Positions 9,347-19,345 of a DNA stretch of 64,000 bases are shown here, one piece after another; position 1 is the stretch's first letter, and each line of letters begins with the position of its first letter. The stretch is from the NCBI RefSeq assembly GCF_003387575.1, contig NZ_QUAB01000046.1, positions 62,001 through 126,000 on the forward strand, written 5' to 3'. A model generated the notes under the pieces. That model was not told where the DNA came from, did no database searches, and was given only the letters and a program-made list of their open reading frames with translations. Source of the DNA: Microbacterium bovistercoris (GTDB taxonomy: Bacteria; Actinomycetota; Actinomycetes; Actinomycetales; Microbacteriaceae). A program made the position numbers and the translations under genes.

Positions 9347-9391
9347 TGTCATAAGGGGAGGATAGTTGCCCGCACTGCGCATTCTTCGCCT

Positions 9392-9452
9392 GGACGGTGA
9401 ATCGCCGCTAACTGTTATCGGACGGTGACCGACCGTTATCGGACGGTGACCG
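9392..9452 (-). repeat. Short direct repeats upstream of the peptide-binding protein gene
   Basis: An 18-base unit, GTTATCGGACGGTGACCG on the plus strand, occurs at 9414-9431 and identically at 9435-9452 (21-base period, two helical turns). The core GGACGGTGA occurs a third time at 9392-9400. All three lie in the 160-base gap between the ATPase gene and the binding-protein gene, where the latter's promoter must be. They look like a multi-site operator. Confidence 0.6.
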
Positions 9453-9483
9453 CAGAGCGCAGACGGGTGGCCGTCGACCGGCG

Positions 9484-11427
9484 TCAGACCGCCAGCGGAC
9501 GAGTCGTCATCGTGACCGGATCGAACTCGATCCGGGTGCGCGTCCGCTCGATGTCCGGGTCGGGAACGGGGATCGCCGACAGCAGCGCCTGGGTGTACGG
9601 GTGCTGCGGGTTGTCGAACACGTCGTCGACGTCGCCGTGCTCCACGAACTCGCCCAGGTACATCACGGCCACGCGGTCGGCGATGTGCCTGACCACGGAG
9701 AGGTCGTGCGCCACGAACAGGTACGACAGGCCGAGCTTGACCTTCAGTTCGTCGAGCAGGTTGATGACACCCGCCTGGATCGACACATCCAGCGCCGAGA
9801 CGGGCTCATCGAGCACGATGATCTTCGGGTTGGTCGACAGCGCACGGGCGATGCCGATGCGCTGACGCTGACCTCCCGAGAACGCACCGGGGAAACGGTC
9901 GCGGTGAGCGGGGTTCAGGCCGACCAGGTCCATCAGCTCCTCCACGCGATGCATCGCATCCGTCTTGGAGGTGCCGATCGCGTAGAGCGGTTCGGCGATG
10001 ATGTCGGTCACGGTCATGCGCGGGTCGAGGGCGCCCATCGGGTCCTGGAACACGATCTGGATGTCCCGACGCAGCTTGCGCTCCTGCGAGGCGTGCTTGA
10101 TGTCGTTGACGTTCACGCCGCCGATGATCAGGTCGCCGTCCTCCTGCTTGGCGAAGTCCATGATCTGCAGCAGAGTCGTCGTCTTGCCGCTGCCGGACTC
10201 GCCGACGATCGCCATGGTCTCGCCCTCGCGGACGTCGAAGCTGATCCCCTTGACCGCGTGCACCTCGCCGACCTTGCGCTTGAACAGCGCACCCTTCAGC
10301 AGCGGGAAGGTCTTGGTCATGTTGCGCACTTCGAGCGTCACGGGACGCTCCTCGCGCGGGGTGCGGGTGAGCTCGCTCTCGGGCACCTCGGGCACCGGGT
10401 ACACCGGGAGGCCGCCGATCTCGCCACTGTCGCTGATCTCCTCGGCCCGAATGCAGGCGACCTCGTGGAACTCGCCGGCGCCGGTGTCGATCGAGACCAG
10501 GTCGGGCTCGCGCGTACGGCACGCAGCCACGGCGATCGGGCAGCGGTTCGCGAACGGGCAGGCATCCGGCAGATCGATCAGCAGCGGCGGGTTGCCCTTG
10601 ATCGGGACCAGCGGCTCCTTCTCGGCCTTGTCGACACGCGGGATCGCGCCCAGCAGGCCGATCGAGTACGGCATGCGGGTGCGGTGGAAGAGCTCACGCG
10701 CCTCGGCGTGCTCGACGGGCTTGCCGGCGTACATGACGATGACGTCGTCAGCGGTGCGCGCCACCACGCCCATGTCGTGGGTGATCATGATCACCGCGGC
10801 ACCGGTCTCGTCCTGGGCCTTCTCGATGAGCTCGAGGATCTGCGCCTGGATCGTGACGTCGAGAGCCGTGGTGGGCTCGTCGCAGATGATCAGCTTGGGG
10901 TTGTTCGCCATCGCGATCGCGATCACGATGCGCTGGCGCATGCCGCCCGAGAACTCGTGCGGGAACGCCTTCATGCGCTTCTCGGGGTTCGTGATCCCGA
11001 CCAGCGTCATCAGCTCGATCGCACGCTTCTCGGCGTCCTCGCGAGAGAGGCTGCGGTGCACGGTGAGCGCCTCGATGAGCTGGTCGCCGATCGTGAACAC
11101 CGGGGTCAGCGAGGTCAGCGGGTCCTGGAAGACCATGGCCATGCCGTTGCCGCGGATCACGGACATCTGCTTGTCGGACTTGCCGAGCAGCTCCTGACCG
11201 TCGAAGACGACGGATCCGGAGACCTTCGCGTTCTCGTCGAGCAGTCCCATAATCGCCAGCGACGTGACCGACTTGCCCGAGCCGGACTCACCGACGATGC
11301 CGAGCGTCTTGCCTGCTTCGAGGTCGAAGGAGACGCCGCGGACGGCGTCCACGCGGCCGGCCTCGGAGGCGAAGCTGACCTTGAGGTCGCGGACGGAGAG
11401 GACGGTGTTGGATGCGGGGGCGCTCAT
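9484..11427 (-). CDS. Peptide ABC transporter, fused double ATP-binding subunit (DppD-DppF type)
   Basis: A 647-residue protein carrying two complete ABC ATPase domains in one chain. Domain 1 has Walker A GESGSGKS (46-53), signature SGGMRQR and Walker B LIICDEPTTALD. It ends with the oligopeptide-transporter cysteine region CPFANRCPIAVAACRTREP. Domain 2 has GESGSGKT, SGGQRQR and IIVLDEPVSALD. Each domain corresponds to one of the two separate ATPases of Dpp/Opp systems. It energises the permeases encoded just upstream; its ATG overlaps the permease stop by four bases. Such fusions are common in actinobacteria and keep the heterodimer stoichiometry fixed. Confidence 0.92.
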   Translation of the reverse strand: MSAPASNTVLSVRDLKVSFASEAGRVDAVRGVSFDLEAGKTLGIVGESGSGKSVTSLAIMGLLDENAKVSGSVVFDGQELLGKSDKQMSVIRGNGMAMVFQDPLTSLTPVFTIGDQLIEALTVHRSLSREDAEKRAIELMTLVGITNPEKRMKAFPHEFSGGMRQRIVIAIAMANNPKLIICDEPTTALDVTIQAQILELIEKAQDETGAAVIMITHDMGVVARTADDVIVMYAGKPVEHAEARELFHRTRMPYSIGLLGAIPRVDKAEKEPLVPIKGNPPLLIDLPDACPFANRCPIAVAACRTREPDLVSIDTGAGEFHEVACIRAEEISDSGEIGGLPVYPVPEVPESELTRTPREERPVTLEVRNMTKTFPLLKGALFKRKVGEVHAVKGISFDVREGETMAIVGESGSGKTTTLLQIMDFAKQEDGDLIIGGVNVNDIKHASQERKLRRDIQIVFQDPMGALDPRMTVTDIIAEPLYAIGTSKTDAMHRVEELMDLVGLNPAHRDRFPGAFSGGQRQRIGIARALSTNPKIIVLDEPVSALDVSIQAGVINLLDELKVKLGLSYLFVAHDLSVVRHIADRVAVMYLGEFVEHGDVDDVFDNPQHPYTQALLSAIPVPDPDIERTRTRIEFDPVTMTTRPLAV

Positions 11428-12356
11428 GCGCGGCCTCCTGCCGACGAGGTGGGATCGAAGGCGTCACGCAGACCGTCGGCGACCAGTGCCATCGACACGG
11501 TCAGCAGGGTCAGGGCGAGCGCCGGGAAGTAGAACAGCCAGGGTGCGCTGGTGATCGTGCCGCTGCCGCTGCCGATCAGCGAGCCGAGCGACACGTCCGG
11601 GATCTTCACACCGAAGCCGATGAAGGAGAGACCGGACTCCAGGGTGACGGCGCCGACGATGCCGAGCGTGAAGTTGATCACGAGCAGCGAGCCGATGTTG
11701 GGCACCAGGTGGCGGAGGACGACCTTCATGCCGCCCACACCCATGTACCGGGCGGCCTGGACGTACTCACGCTCGCGCAGCGAGAGCGCCATGGTCCAGA
11801 TGATGCGCGCCGGGAAGAACCAGCCGATGAAGATCATCACGATCGAGATGACCCACCAGACGCCACCCGAGTCGTTCGAGACGATCGAGAGGAGCAGGAA
11901 GGTCGGCACGACCATCATGAAGTGGATGATGAGCAGGATGATCCGCTCGGTCCAGCCGCCGAAGTAGGCGGCAGCGGTTCCGACCACCGCCGAGATCACC
12001 GTCGTGCCGATCGACACCGTGACCGCGATCATGAGCGAGCGCTGCAGGCCCACCATGGTCTGGGTGAAGTTGTCGTTGCCCGAGCCGTTGGTGCCGAACC
12101 AGTGATCGGCCGAGGGCGGCGAGGTGAGGTTCAGGAAGTCCATGTCGGTCACGCTGTACGGCGACAGCAGCGGCCCGACGATCGACATGATCACGAGCAG
12201 GACGAAGATGATGATGCCGGCGACAGCGGGCTTGTTGCGCATGAAGCGACGCGTGTAGAGCGTCCACTTGGAGAGGGACTTGCCCGGGGTGCGCTCGGCC
12301 GTGGTGTCGGGGCCGACGGGCGGCTGGACAGCGGGGTCGATCATTTCAGTGCTCAT
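11424..12356 (-). CDS. Peptide ABC transporter permease (DppC type)
   Basis: A 310-residue inner-membrane permease. After a charged cytosolic N-terminus (MSTEMIDPAVQPPVGPD) comes a first membrane segment, AVAGIIIFVLLVIMSIVGPLL, then a periplasmic loop with the DppC-type HWFGTNGSGNDNFTQTMVGLQRSL pattern. The core BPD_transp_1 domain contains EYVQAARYMGVGGMKVVLRHLVPN, the EAA loop that docks onto the ATPase. The start at 12356 is fixed by the one-base TGATG overlap with the upstream permease stop; a much longer open frame upstream in the same phase is only antisense-free shadow of that gene. Confidence 0.92.
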   Translation of the reverse strand: MSTEMIDPAVQPPVGPDTTAERTPGKSLSKWTLYTRRFMRNKPAVAGIIIFVLLVIMSIVGPLLSPYSVTDMDFLNLTSPPSADHWFGTNGSGNDNFTQTMVGLQRSLMIAVTVSIGTTVISAVVGTAAAYFGGWTERIILLIIHFMMVVPTFLLLSIVSNDSGGVWWVISIVMIFIGWFFPARIIWTMALSLREREYVQAARYMGVGGMKVVLRHLVPNIGSLLVINFTLGIVGAVTLESGLSFIGFGVKIPDVSLGSLIGSGSGTITSAPWLFYFPALALTLLTVSMALVADGLRDAFDPTSSAGGRA

Positions 12357-13339
12357 CAGCTCATCCTCACTCGCGGGTCGAGCACGACGACGGCGATGTC
12401 TGCGAGCAGCGCGCCGATCGCGGTGAGCAGAGCGCCGAAGGCGGCGACCGCGACCACACCGTTGATGTCGTTTCCGTTGATCGTCGTCAGGAAGTACCGG
12501 CCCATGCCGTTCCACGCGAAGATCGTCTCCGTCAGCACAGCGCCGGTGAAGATCGTGGGGATCGTGAACGCCACCTGCGCGGCTACGGGGATGAGCGAGG
12601 TGCGCAGCGCGTGCTTGCGGATCGCCTGCTGCTTCGTGAGTCCCTTGGCGCGGGCGGTGCGCACGTAGTCGGCGCTGATGTTGTCGAGCAGCAGGGAGCG
12701 CTGCAGGAAGTGGTACTGCGCGTAGCCGATCACGACGAGCGCGATGGTCGGCAGAGTGACGTGCTGCAGCGTGTCGATCAGGGTCGGGAAGAATCCGGTG
12801 ACCCCCTGCGACGAGGAGCCGGTCACGTAGAACACCCGCACGCCGAGCCACTCGTTGAAGTTGATCGCGAGGAGCACGACGGCGAGACCGGCGACGATGA
12901 TGTTGATGTTCATCGTGATGATCGAGGTGGCCTGGCCGATGCGGTCGGCGAGCTTGTACTGCCGCGACGCGGTGTAGACGCCGAGCCAGATGCCGAGCGC
13001 CGCCATGATGATCGTCGCGCCGAGGACCAGCTCCGCGCTGATCCACATCCGATAGGCGACCTCTTCGTTCACCGACCCGCCAGTCGGGCTCATGCCCCAG
13101 TCCCAGTGGAAGATGATCCCGCTGAACCAGTTCCACCACCGCTCCATCAGCGGAACGGTGTCGTCCAGGTTGCGAGGACGCAGCAGATTCGTGATCTGCT
13201 CTTCGGACAGAGGCGGACGCCGACCCACGTAGTTGCTGCGGGGATCGAGGAATCCCCAGGCCAGGAAGAACGTGACATTGGTTGCGACCGCGATCATGAG
13301 CAGCCAGCCGAGGGCCCGGCGCACGAGATACTTGATCAA
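12356..13339 (-). CDS. Peptide ABC transporter permease (DppB type)
   Basis: A 327-residue permease with the DppB-type N-terminus LIKYLVRRALGWLLMIAVATNVTFFL and the EAA loop DYVRTARAKGLTKQQAIRKHALRTSLIP. The start is taken at TTG 13339, which puts the first transmembrane arginine cluster exactly where DppB proteins begin; upstream in-frame codons encode an unrelated polar stretch. Its ribosome site (AAGAGAAAGAA) is weak. It is the first gene of the importer operon: permease B, permease C, double ATPase, then binding protein. This subunit forms half of the membrane channel. Confidence 0.87.
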   Translation of the reverse strand: MIKYLVRRALGWLLMIAVATNVTFFLAWGFLDPRSNYVGRRPPLSEEQITNLLRPRNLDDTVPLMERWWNWFSGIIFHWDWGMSPTGGSVNEEVAYRMWISAELVLGATIIMAALGIWLGVYTASRQYKLADRIGQATSIITMNINIIVAGLAVVLLAINFNEWLGVRVFYVTGSSSQGVTGFFPTLIDTLQHVTLPTIALVVIGYAQYHFLQRSLLLDNISADYVRTARAKGLTKQQAIRKHALRTSLIPVAAQVAFTIPTIFTGAVLTETIFAWNGMGRYFLTTINGNDINGVVAVAAFGALLTAIGALLADIAVVVLDPRVRMS

Positions 13340-13563
13340 GGTTGGTGATTCTTTCTCTTTACAGGCGCGCACGGGATCGCCGACGCTGCGCTGAGTCGGA
13401 TAGCTACAAGCATCACCCGACGAACGCCCGCCACGCAAACGCGGCGTACGTGACTGTTACGGAGTCGTGCCCCGGATGAGACCCGGTGTCACCGGATCGG
13501 GGTGGGCAACTTCGCGAGACTATCACCGACTCACCCGAATCGAGCATCCGAGCCCTCGCCACG

Positions 13564-13569
13564 TAGAAT
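13564..13569 (+). promoter_or_regulatory. -10 element of lepA
   Basis: TAGAAT, nine bases before ATG 13579, predicting a transcription start within about three bases of the start codon and no room for a Shine-Dalgarno sequence. Confidence 0.5.
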
Positions 13570-13578
13570 CGAGCGGAC

Positions 13579-15450
<1,872 letters not shown>

Positions 15451-15458
15451 CCCAGCCC

Positions 15459-15464
15459 TATGCT
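15459..15464 (+). promoter_or_regulatory. -10 element of the alpha/beta hydrolase gene (leaderless start)
   Basis: TATGCT, exactly six bases before ATG 15471, immediately after lepA. The hexamer also lies within a small hairpin (CCCAGC, loop CCTAT, GCTGGG; 15451-15467). Confidence 0.55.
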
Positions 15465-15470
15465 GGGGCT

Positions 15471-16205
15471 ATGCAGCCCCAGGTCGTTCTCGTGCACGGC
15501 ATCCGCACGTCGGCAACCATGTGGCGGGCGCAGCTGGAGTACCTGGCAGGCCGCGGCGTCCCCGCCGTGGCCGTCGATCTGCCCGGTCACGGCACGCGCA
15601 TGGACGAGGACTTCACGCTGCACGAGGCGCTGTCCACGATCGACCGGGCGGTGCGGGATGCCGCATCCCGTGGTCCGGTGCTGCTGGTGGGCCATTCGAT
15701 GGGCGGGCTGCTCTCGCTGGCCTACACGGGTGGCGAAGAGCCGCCGCCCGTCACGGCACTCATCGCGGCATCCTGCTCGGCCCTGCCGCGAGGCGCAGCG
15801 CTCCAGGCGTACCGCTTCCTCGCCGGGGCCATGGACAGCCTGCCCGATCGCGGCCTGTGGCTCTCGGAGCGGGTGCTGGATGCGACCATCCCCGCCGAGA
15901 CCCGGGCCGACTTCGGCGCCGGCGGCTACGCCCTCGACGCCCAGGACGTGGCGCTGAAGAGCCTGGCAAGCCTCGACCTCGCGGCCGCGGTGGCCCGCAT
16001 CCGCATTCCGCTGTGGCTGGTGAACGGCCAGTTCGACCAGCTGCGCATGCACGAGGGGCTGTTCCGTCGGCTGGCGCCCCAGGCCGAACTGATCGTCGTC
16101 CCGATGACCACACATCTGGTCACGGCGATGCGTCCGCAGGTGTTCAACGCGGTGCTGGGAGTGGCGCTGGCGACGGTCGGACGCGACGCACCATCAGCGT
16201 CATGA
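15471..16205 (+). CDS. Alpha/beta hydrolase
   Basis: A 244-residue soluble alpha/beta-hydrolase. It shows the oxyanion segment VLVHGIRTSATMW, the nucleophile elbow GHSMGG (Ser76), the acid in NGQFDQLR and the histidine in MTTHLV, so the triad is complete. The small helical cap and lack of signal peptide suggest an intracellular esterase, lipase-like or acyl hydrolase enzyme; no specific substrate can be named. It has its own leaderless promoter. The last 62 bases overlap the end of the opposing MFS gene tail to tail. Confidence 0.82.
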   Translation: MQPQVVLVHGIRTSATMWRAQLEYLAGRGVPAVAVDLPGHGTRMDEDFTLHEALSTIDRAVRDAASRGPVLLVGHSMGGLLSLAYTGGEEPPPVTALIAASCSALPRGAALQAYRFLAGAMDSLPDRGLWLSERVLDATIPAETRADFGAGGYALDAQDVALKSLASLDLAAAVARIRIPLWLVNGQFDQLRMHEGLFRRLAPQAELIVVPMTTHLVTAMRPQVFNAVLGVALATVGRDAPSAS

Positions 16206-17391
16206 CCGCCCCCGCGAGCGACAGCACCGCCGCCGCAGCGAACAGCAGCCAGAACCCGCCGACCAGGGCGACCAGCCCTGCGCCGATCAACGGGCCGAGC
16301 AGCTGACCGAGGTTCGCCGAGACGTTGACGATGCCGAGGTCACGGGCGTGGTCCTCGGGGTCACGCAGCAGGTCGGTGCTGAAGGCCAGGCTCACCGCCA
16401 TGTATGCGCCGTAGCCCGCACCCATGATCGCCGCGGCGACCGCGGTCATCGTGAACGTCGGGCTGAACAGGATCACCAGGCCCGACACCGCCTGCACGGT
16501 CGCGGCGATGACGCTCAGGCCACGCCGCTTCCCGGTCCGGTCGGAGATCATTCCTGCGACGATCGAGGCGATCACGACGAAGACCGTGTAGATCACGATG
16601 AGGATCAGCAGGTCATCCTCCGCCTCCGCGGACGGCACGCGGACACCGTAGAGCAGGAAGAACAGCAGCAGAGAGGTGCCCAGCGCGTTCCCGACGTTCA
16701 CCACGAGCCGGCTGCTGAGCAGCCACAGGAAGTCCGGGTCGCGCAGCGACGAGGGGCGCACCTGAGTACTGACGGGCAGCACGTGCGTCGGACCGGGATC
16801 AGGCAGCAGCACCGCCGTGCCCACGCCGATCACCGCGATGAACCCCGCCAGCACGAAGTAGGACTCGGTGATGCCCAGGCCCAGCAGCACGACGGCCCCG
16901 ACTCCGACCACGATGCCCACCGCCTGGGCGGAGCTCGCCGCGGCGGATGCCGAACCGCGCTGCTCCGTGAGCTGGTCGGCGATCATCGCCGTGAAGGCTG
17001 CGGATGCCGTGGCGAGACCGATCGACACGACGACCCAGCCTGCGCCGACAGCCCAGGGGCCGCGCGCGTAGCCGGTGACGACGAGCCCGATCGCGGCGAG
17101 CAGCGACCCGCCCACCGCCCAGGGCCGTCGCCGGCCCCAGCGCGAGCGGGTGCGATCCGAGAGTCGTCCCGCCGCGGGCGCGGCGATGATGCCGGCGAAA
17201 CCACCGACGGACAACACGATGCCGGACCACACGACGCCGGTCACCCAGTCGCCGTCGGCGTTGCTGGCATCGAGCTGCAGAGGCAGCAGCAGCTGCAGGG
17301 GTGTCAGCTGGACGGTCCAGATCGCGAGCCAGGCGAGGGTGAACAGCGAGAGCCAGCCGGCTTCCACCCTGCTCGTCGCGGTCGTGCTCAC
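16144..17391 (-). CDS. MFS transporter (probable glycoside permease)
   Basis: A 415-residue major facilitator protein with about 12 hydrophobic segments and the loop 2-3 signature AGRLSDRTRSRWGRRRPWAVGG, a form seen in the SLC45-like sugar carriers of actinobacteria. The GTG start at 17391 overlaps the stop of the beta-glucosidase by four bases (GTGA), so the two are coupled. It probably imports a beta-glucoside hydrolysed by that enzyme. Its final 62 bases overlap the convergent alpha/beta-hydrolase gene. Confidence 0.85.
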   Translation of the reverse strand: MSTTATSRVEAGWLSLFTLAWLAIWTVQLTPLQLLLPLQLDASNADGDWVTGVVWSGIVLSVGGFAGIIAAPAAGRLSDRTRSRWGRRRPWAVGGSLLAAIGLVVTGYARGPWAVGAGWVVVSIGLATASAAFTAMIADQLTEQRGSASAAASSAQAVGIVVGVGAVVLLGLGITESYFVLAGFIAVIGVGTAVLLPDPGPTHVLPVSTQVRPSSLRDPDFLWLLSSRLVVNVGNALGTSLLLFFLLYGVRVPSAEAEDDLLILIVIYTVFVVIASIVAGMISDRTGKRRGLSVIAATVQAVSGLVILFSPTFTMTAVAAAIMGAGYGAYMAVSLAFSTDLLRDPEDHARDLGIVNVSANLGQLLGPLIGAGLVALVGGFWLLFAAAAVLSLAGAVMTLMVRRVRPSPAPLPAPR

Positions 17392-18740
17392 TGCCCTGCC
17401 CCCGTCCTCACCTGCGCGATGAGGTCCCTGTACCAGCCGTAGGACGCCTTCGGCGTGCGCGCCGACGTCACCTGGTCCACGTGCACCAGGCCGAATCTCT
17501 GGGTGAAGCCTTCGGCCCACTCGAAGTTGTCCAGCAGGCTCCACACCGTGTACTCCTGGACCGGCACCCCCTGCGCGATCGCGTCGGCGACGGCGCGGAT
17601 GTGCCCGTCGAGATACGCGATGCGGTCGGTGTCGTCGATCCGTCCGTCCGGATGGTCCGGCTCGGGGAAGGATGCTCCGTTCTCACCGACGATCACGGGC
17701 GGCAGGGCGTCGCCGTAGCGCTGCTTCGCGTCGACGAGGAACTCGGTCAGCGCGCCGGGGACGATCGGCCAGAGCGCGCCGAAGCCGGTGTGGGCCGCGC
17801 CGGGCGTCGGCACCTGCTCGAACGGGATCGGAGACTCCTGCGGCGCCGAGCGGATGGTCGTCGGGTTGTAGAAGTTCACGCCGTAGAACTCGCACGGCGT
17901 CCGTATGGTCTCGAGGTCGCCGTCTCGGATGGGCAGGTCCACCCCGAGCGCCGCGAGATCGGGATAGCTGCCCAGCAGCACCGGCTCTGCGAAGACACGG
18001 TTGTGCAGGACGTCGTAGAGGTACGCGGCCGTGCCGTCCTCCTCCCGGGCCGGGAGCACCTGGGTGTGATTGTTGACGATGCCCACCTGCTCCGCACCGT
18101 GATCGTGCAGGATGCCGGCGGCCGTGCCGTGCGCGAGCAGCTGATGGTGCACGGAGGGCAGCGATTCGAAGAGCAGCTGCCGACCCGGGGCGAGCTCCCC
18201 GATCGCATAGCCCTGCAGCGAGGTGGAGACGGGTTCGTTGATCGTGTACCAGTTCTTCACACGGTCGCCCAGCGCGTCCGCCACCGAGCGGGCGTAGTCG
18301 GCGAATCCGGAGACCGTGTCGCGGTTCAGCCAGCCGCCCTCGGCCTCGAGCTCCGCGGGCAGATCCCAGTGATAGAGGGTGGGGAACGGCGTGACGCCGG
18401 CTTCGAGCAGCGCATCCACGAGGCGGTCGTAGTAGTCGAGTCCGGCCGGGTTCACCGCCCCGCCGCCGGGGCGCACCCGTGTCCACGAGATCGAGAAGCG
18501 ATATCGGTCCACGCCGAGCTCGGAGAGCAGGGCGACGTCATCCGCTGCACGATGGTAGCTGTCCGGCCCGGGTTCCGCGGTCGATCCGTCCCGCACCAGG
18601 CCCGGCGTCTCGACGAAGTCGTCCCAGATCGAGCGCCCCCGGCCGTCCGCACCACGCGCACCCTCGATCTGGAAGGCGGCGGTCGCGGCGGACCAGCGGA
18701 AGCCCGTAGGGAACGCAGGCGGTACGGGATCGGGTCGCAT
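17388..18740 (-). CDS. Beta-glucosidase (GH1)
   Basis: A 450-residue family 1 glycoside hydrolase. The N-terminus PPAFPTGFRWSAATAAFQIEGA is diagnostic, followed by the acid/base motif YTINEP (Glu169) and the nucleophile motif VIVGENGASF (Glu353); WSLLDNFEWAEGF forms the aglycone-binding region. The retaining reaction releases glucose from beta-glucosides. ATG 18740 is preceded by GAGGAGA. No signal peptide is present, so the substrate is presumably taken up by the coupled MFS carrier encoded next. Confidence 0.95.
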   Translation of the reverse strand: MRPDPVPPAFPTGFRWSAATAAFQIEGARGADGRGRSIWDDFVETPGLVRDGSTAEPGPDSYHRAADDVALLSELGVDRYRFSISWTRVRPGGGAVNPAGLDYYDRLVDALLEAGVTPFPTLYHWDLPAELEAEGGWLNRDTVSGFADYARSVADALGDRVKNWYTINEPVSTSLQGYAIGELAPGRQLLFESLPSVHHQLLAHGTAAGILHDHGAEQVGIVNNHTQVLPAREEDGTAAYLYDVLHNRVFAEPVLLGSYPDLAALGVDLPIRDGDLETIRTPCEFYGVNFYNPTTIRSAPQESPIPFEQVPTPGAAHTGFGALWPIVPGALTEFLVDAKQRYGDALPPVIVGENGASFPEPDHPDGRIDDTDRIAYLDGHIRAVADAIAQGVPVQEYTVWSLLDNFEWAEGFTQRFGLVHVDQVTSARTPKASYGWYRDLIAQVRTGAGQ

Positions 18741-18810
18741 GATTCTCCTCGACGTCGATGTCGGCGGTCTTCCCGTATTCTGCACCCAGTGCCGAGGTCA
18801 TTGCGACTGA

Positions 18811-18833
18811 GTTCCGTTTCAGCATGGCGGAAC
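18811..18833. promoter_or_regulatory. Inverted repeat between beta-glucosidase and rpsT
   Basis: GTTCCG and CGGAAC, separated by 11 bases, 70 bases upstream of the beta-glucosidase start. It could be an operator for the glucoside operon; no regulator gene is adjacent. Confidence 0.3.
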
Positions 18834-18879
18834 GCCTCGCCGCAGCTCCCGCGTTTCGCGCAGGAGGGGGCAGTGCTGG

Positions 18880-18885
18880 TAAGCT
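18880..18885 (+). promoter_or_regulatory. Probable -10 element of rpsT
   Basis: TAAGCT about 100 bases before the rpsT start, leaving a leader of roughly 95 bases. S20 mRNA leaders are sites of translational autocontrol in other bacteria; no specific structure is claimed here. Confidence 0.4.
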
Positions 18886-18988
18886 TGGTTCTTGGCTTGC
18901 GTGTGGGTTCTTCCCTCACGACCGCTGTTCGGAACCCCTCTCCTTCCGGCAGCACTTCCAACACTCCTTCGAAAGAAAGCACCCGCAC

Positions 18989-19249
18989 GTGGCAAACATC
19001 AAGTCGCAGATCAAGCGCAACAAGACCAACCTGAAGGCGCAGGAGCGCAACAAGGCCGTCAAGAGCGAGCTGAAGACCTGGGTCCGCAAGACCCGCGAGG
19101 CCGTCGTCGCCGGCGACAAGGAGGCCGCTGAGGCCGCCCTCGCCACCGCATCCGTCAAGCTCGACAAGGCCGTCAGCAAGGGCGTCGTGCACAAGAACCA
19201 GGCGAAGAACCGCAAGTCGGCCATCGCCAAGCAGGTCGCCGCTCTCTGA
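18989..19249 (+). CDS. rpsT: 30S ribosomal protein S20
   Basis: An 86-residue basic, helical protein; after GTG 18989 the sequence [20 protein letters not shown] is the classic S20 N-terminus, and the C-terminus has [20 protein letters not shown]. It binds the 5' domain of 16S rRNA during 30S assembly. The ribosome site is GAAAGAAAG. Opposite-strand holA lies downstream, an arrangement conserved in actinobacteria, with a shared terminator between the two. Confidence 0.97.
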   Translation: MANIKSQIKRNKTNLKAQERNKAVKSELKTWVRKTREAVVAGDKEAAEAALATASVKLDKAVSKGVVHKNQAKNRKSAIAKQVAAL

Positions 19250-19259
19250 GCAGACTTCT

Positions 19260-19300
19260 GAAGAAGGCCCGCCTCCCCTCGGGGATGGCGGGCCTTCTTC
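19260..19300. terminator. Bidirectional terminator between rpsT and holA
   Basis: A perfect 14-bp stem (GAAGAAGGCCCGCC at 19260-19273 with its complement at 19287-19300) whose loop holds a further CCCC-TC-GGGG stem. A and T runs at the outer ends serve both directions. Confidence 0.85.
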
Positions 19301-19327
19301 ATGCGCGGGCTCAGCAACCCGTGGGTT

Positions 19328-19345
19328 CCTGAGCCGGTCGAAGGG
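19328..19345 (+). repeat. Dispersed repeat copy next to holA stop
   Basis: CCTGAGCCGGTCGAAGGG, ending directly against the holA stop codon (19346-19348). It is the non-coding sister of the copy inside lepA at 13821-13839. Confidence 0.75.

Noticed and set aside
9601..11532. A 643-codon plus-strand open frame antisense to the double ATPase gene
   Set aside because: Low-complexity Asp/His/Arg/Leu pattern typical of a shadow frame; the minus-strand ATPase has complete Walker and signature motifs.
13562..13569. CGTAGAAT before lepA as a third cyd-type operator
   Set aside because: Only the right half matches; the mirrored TTCTACG arm is missing. It is read simply as the lepA -10.
15451..15467. 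CCCAGC-CCTAT-GCTGGG as the lepA terminator
   Set aside because: Stem of only six pairs with no T run, and it contains the -10 of the next gene; a terminator role is not convincing.
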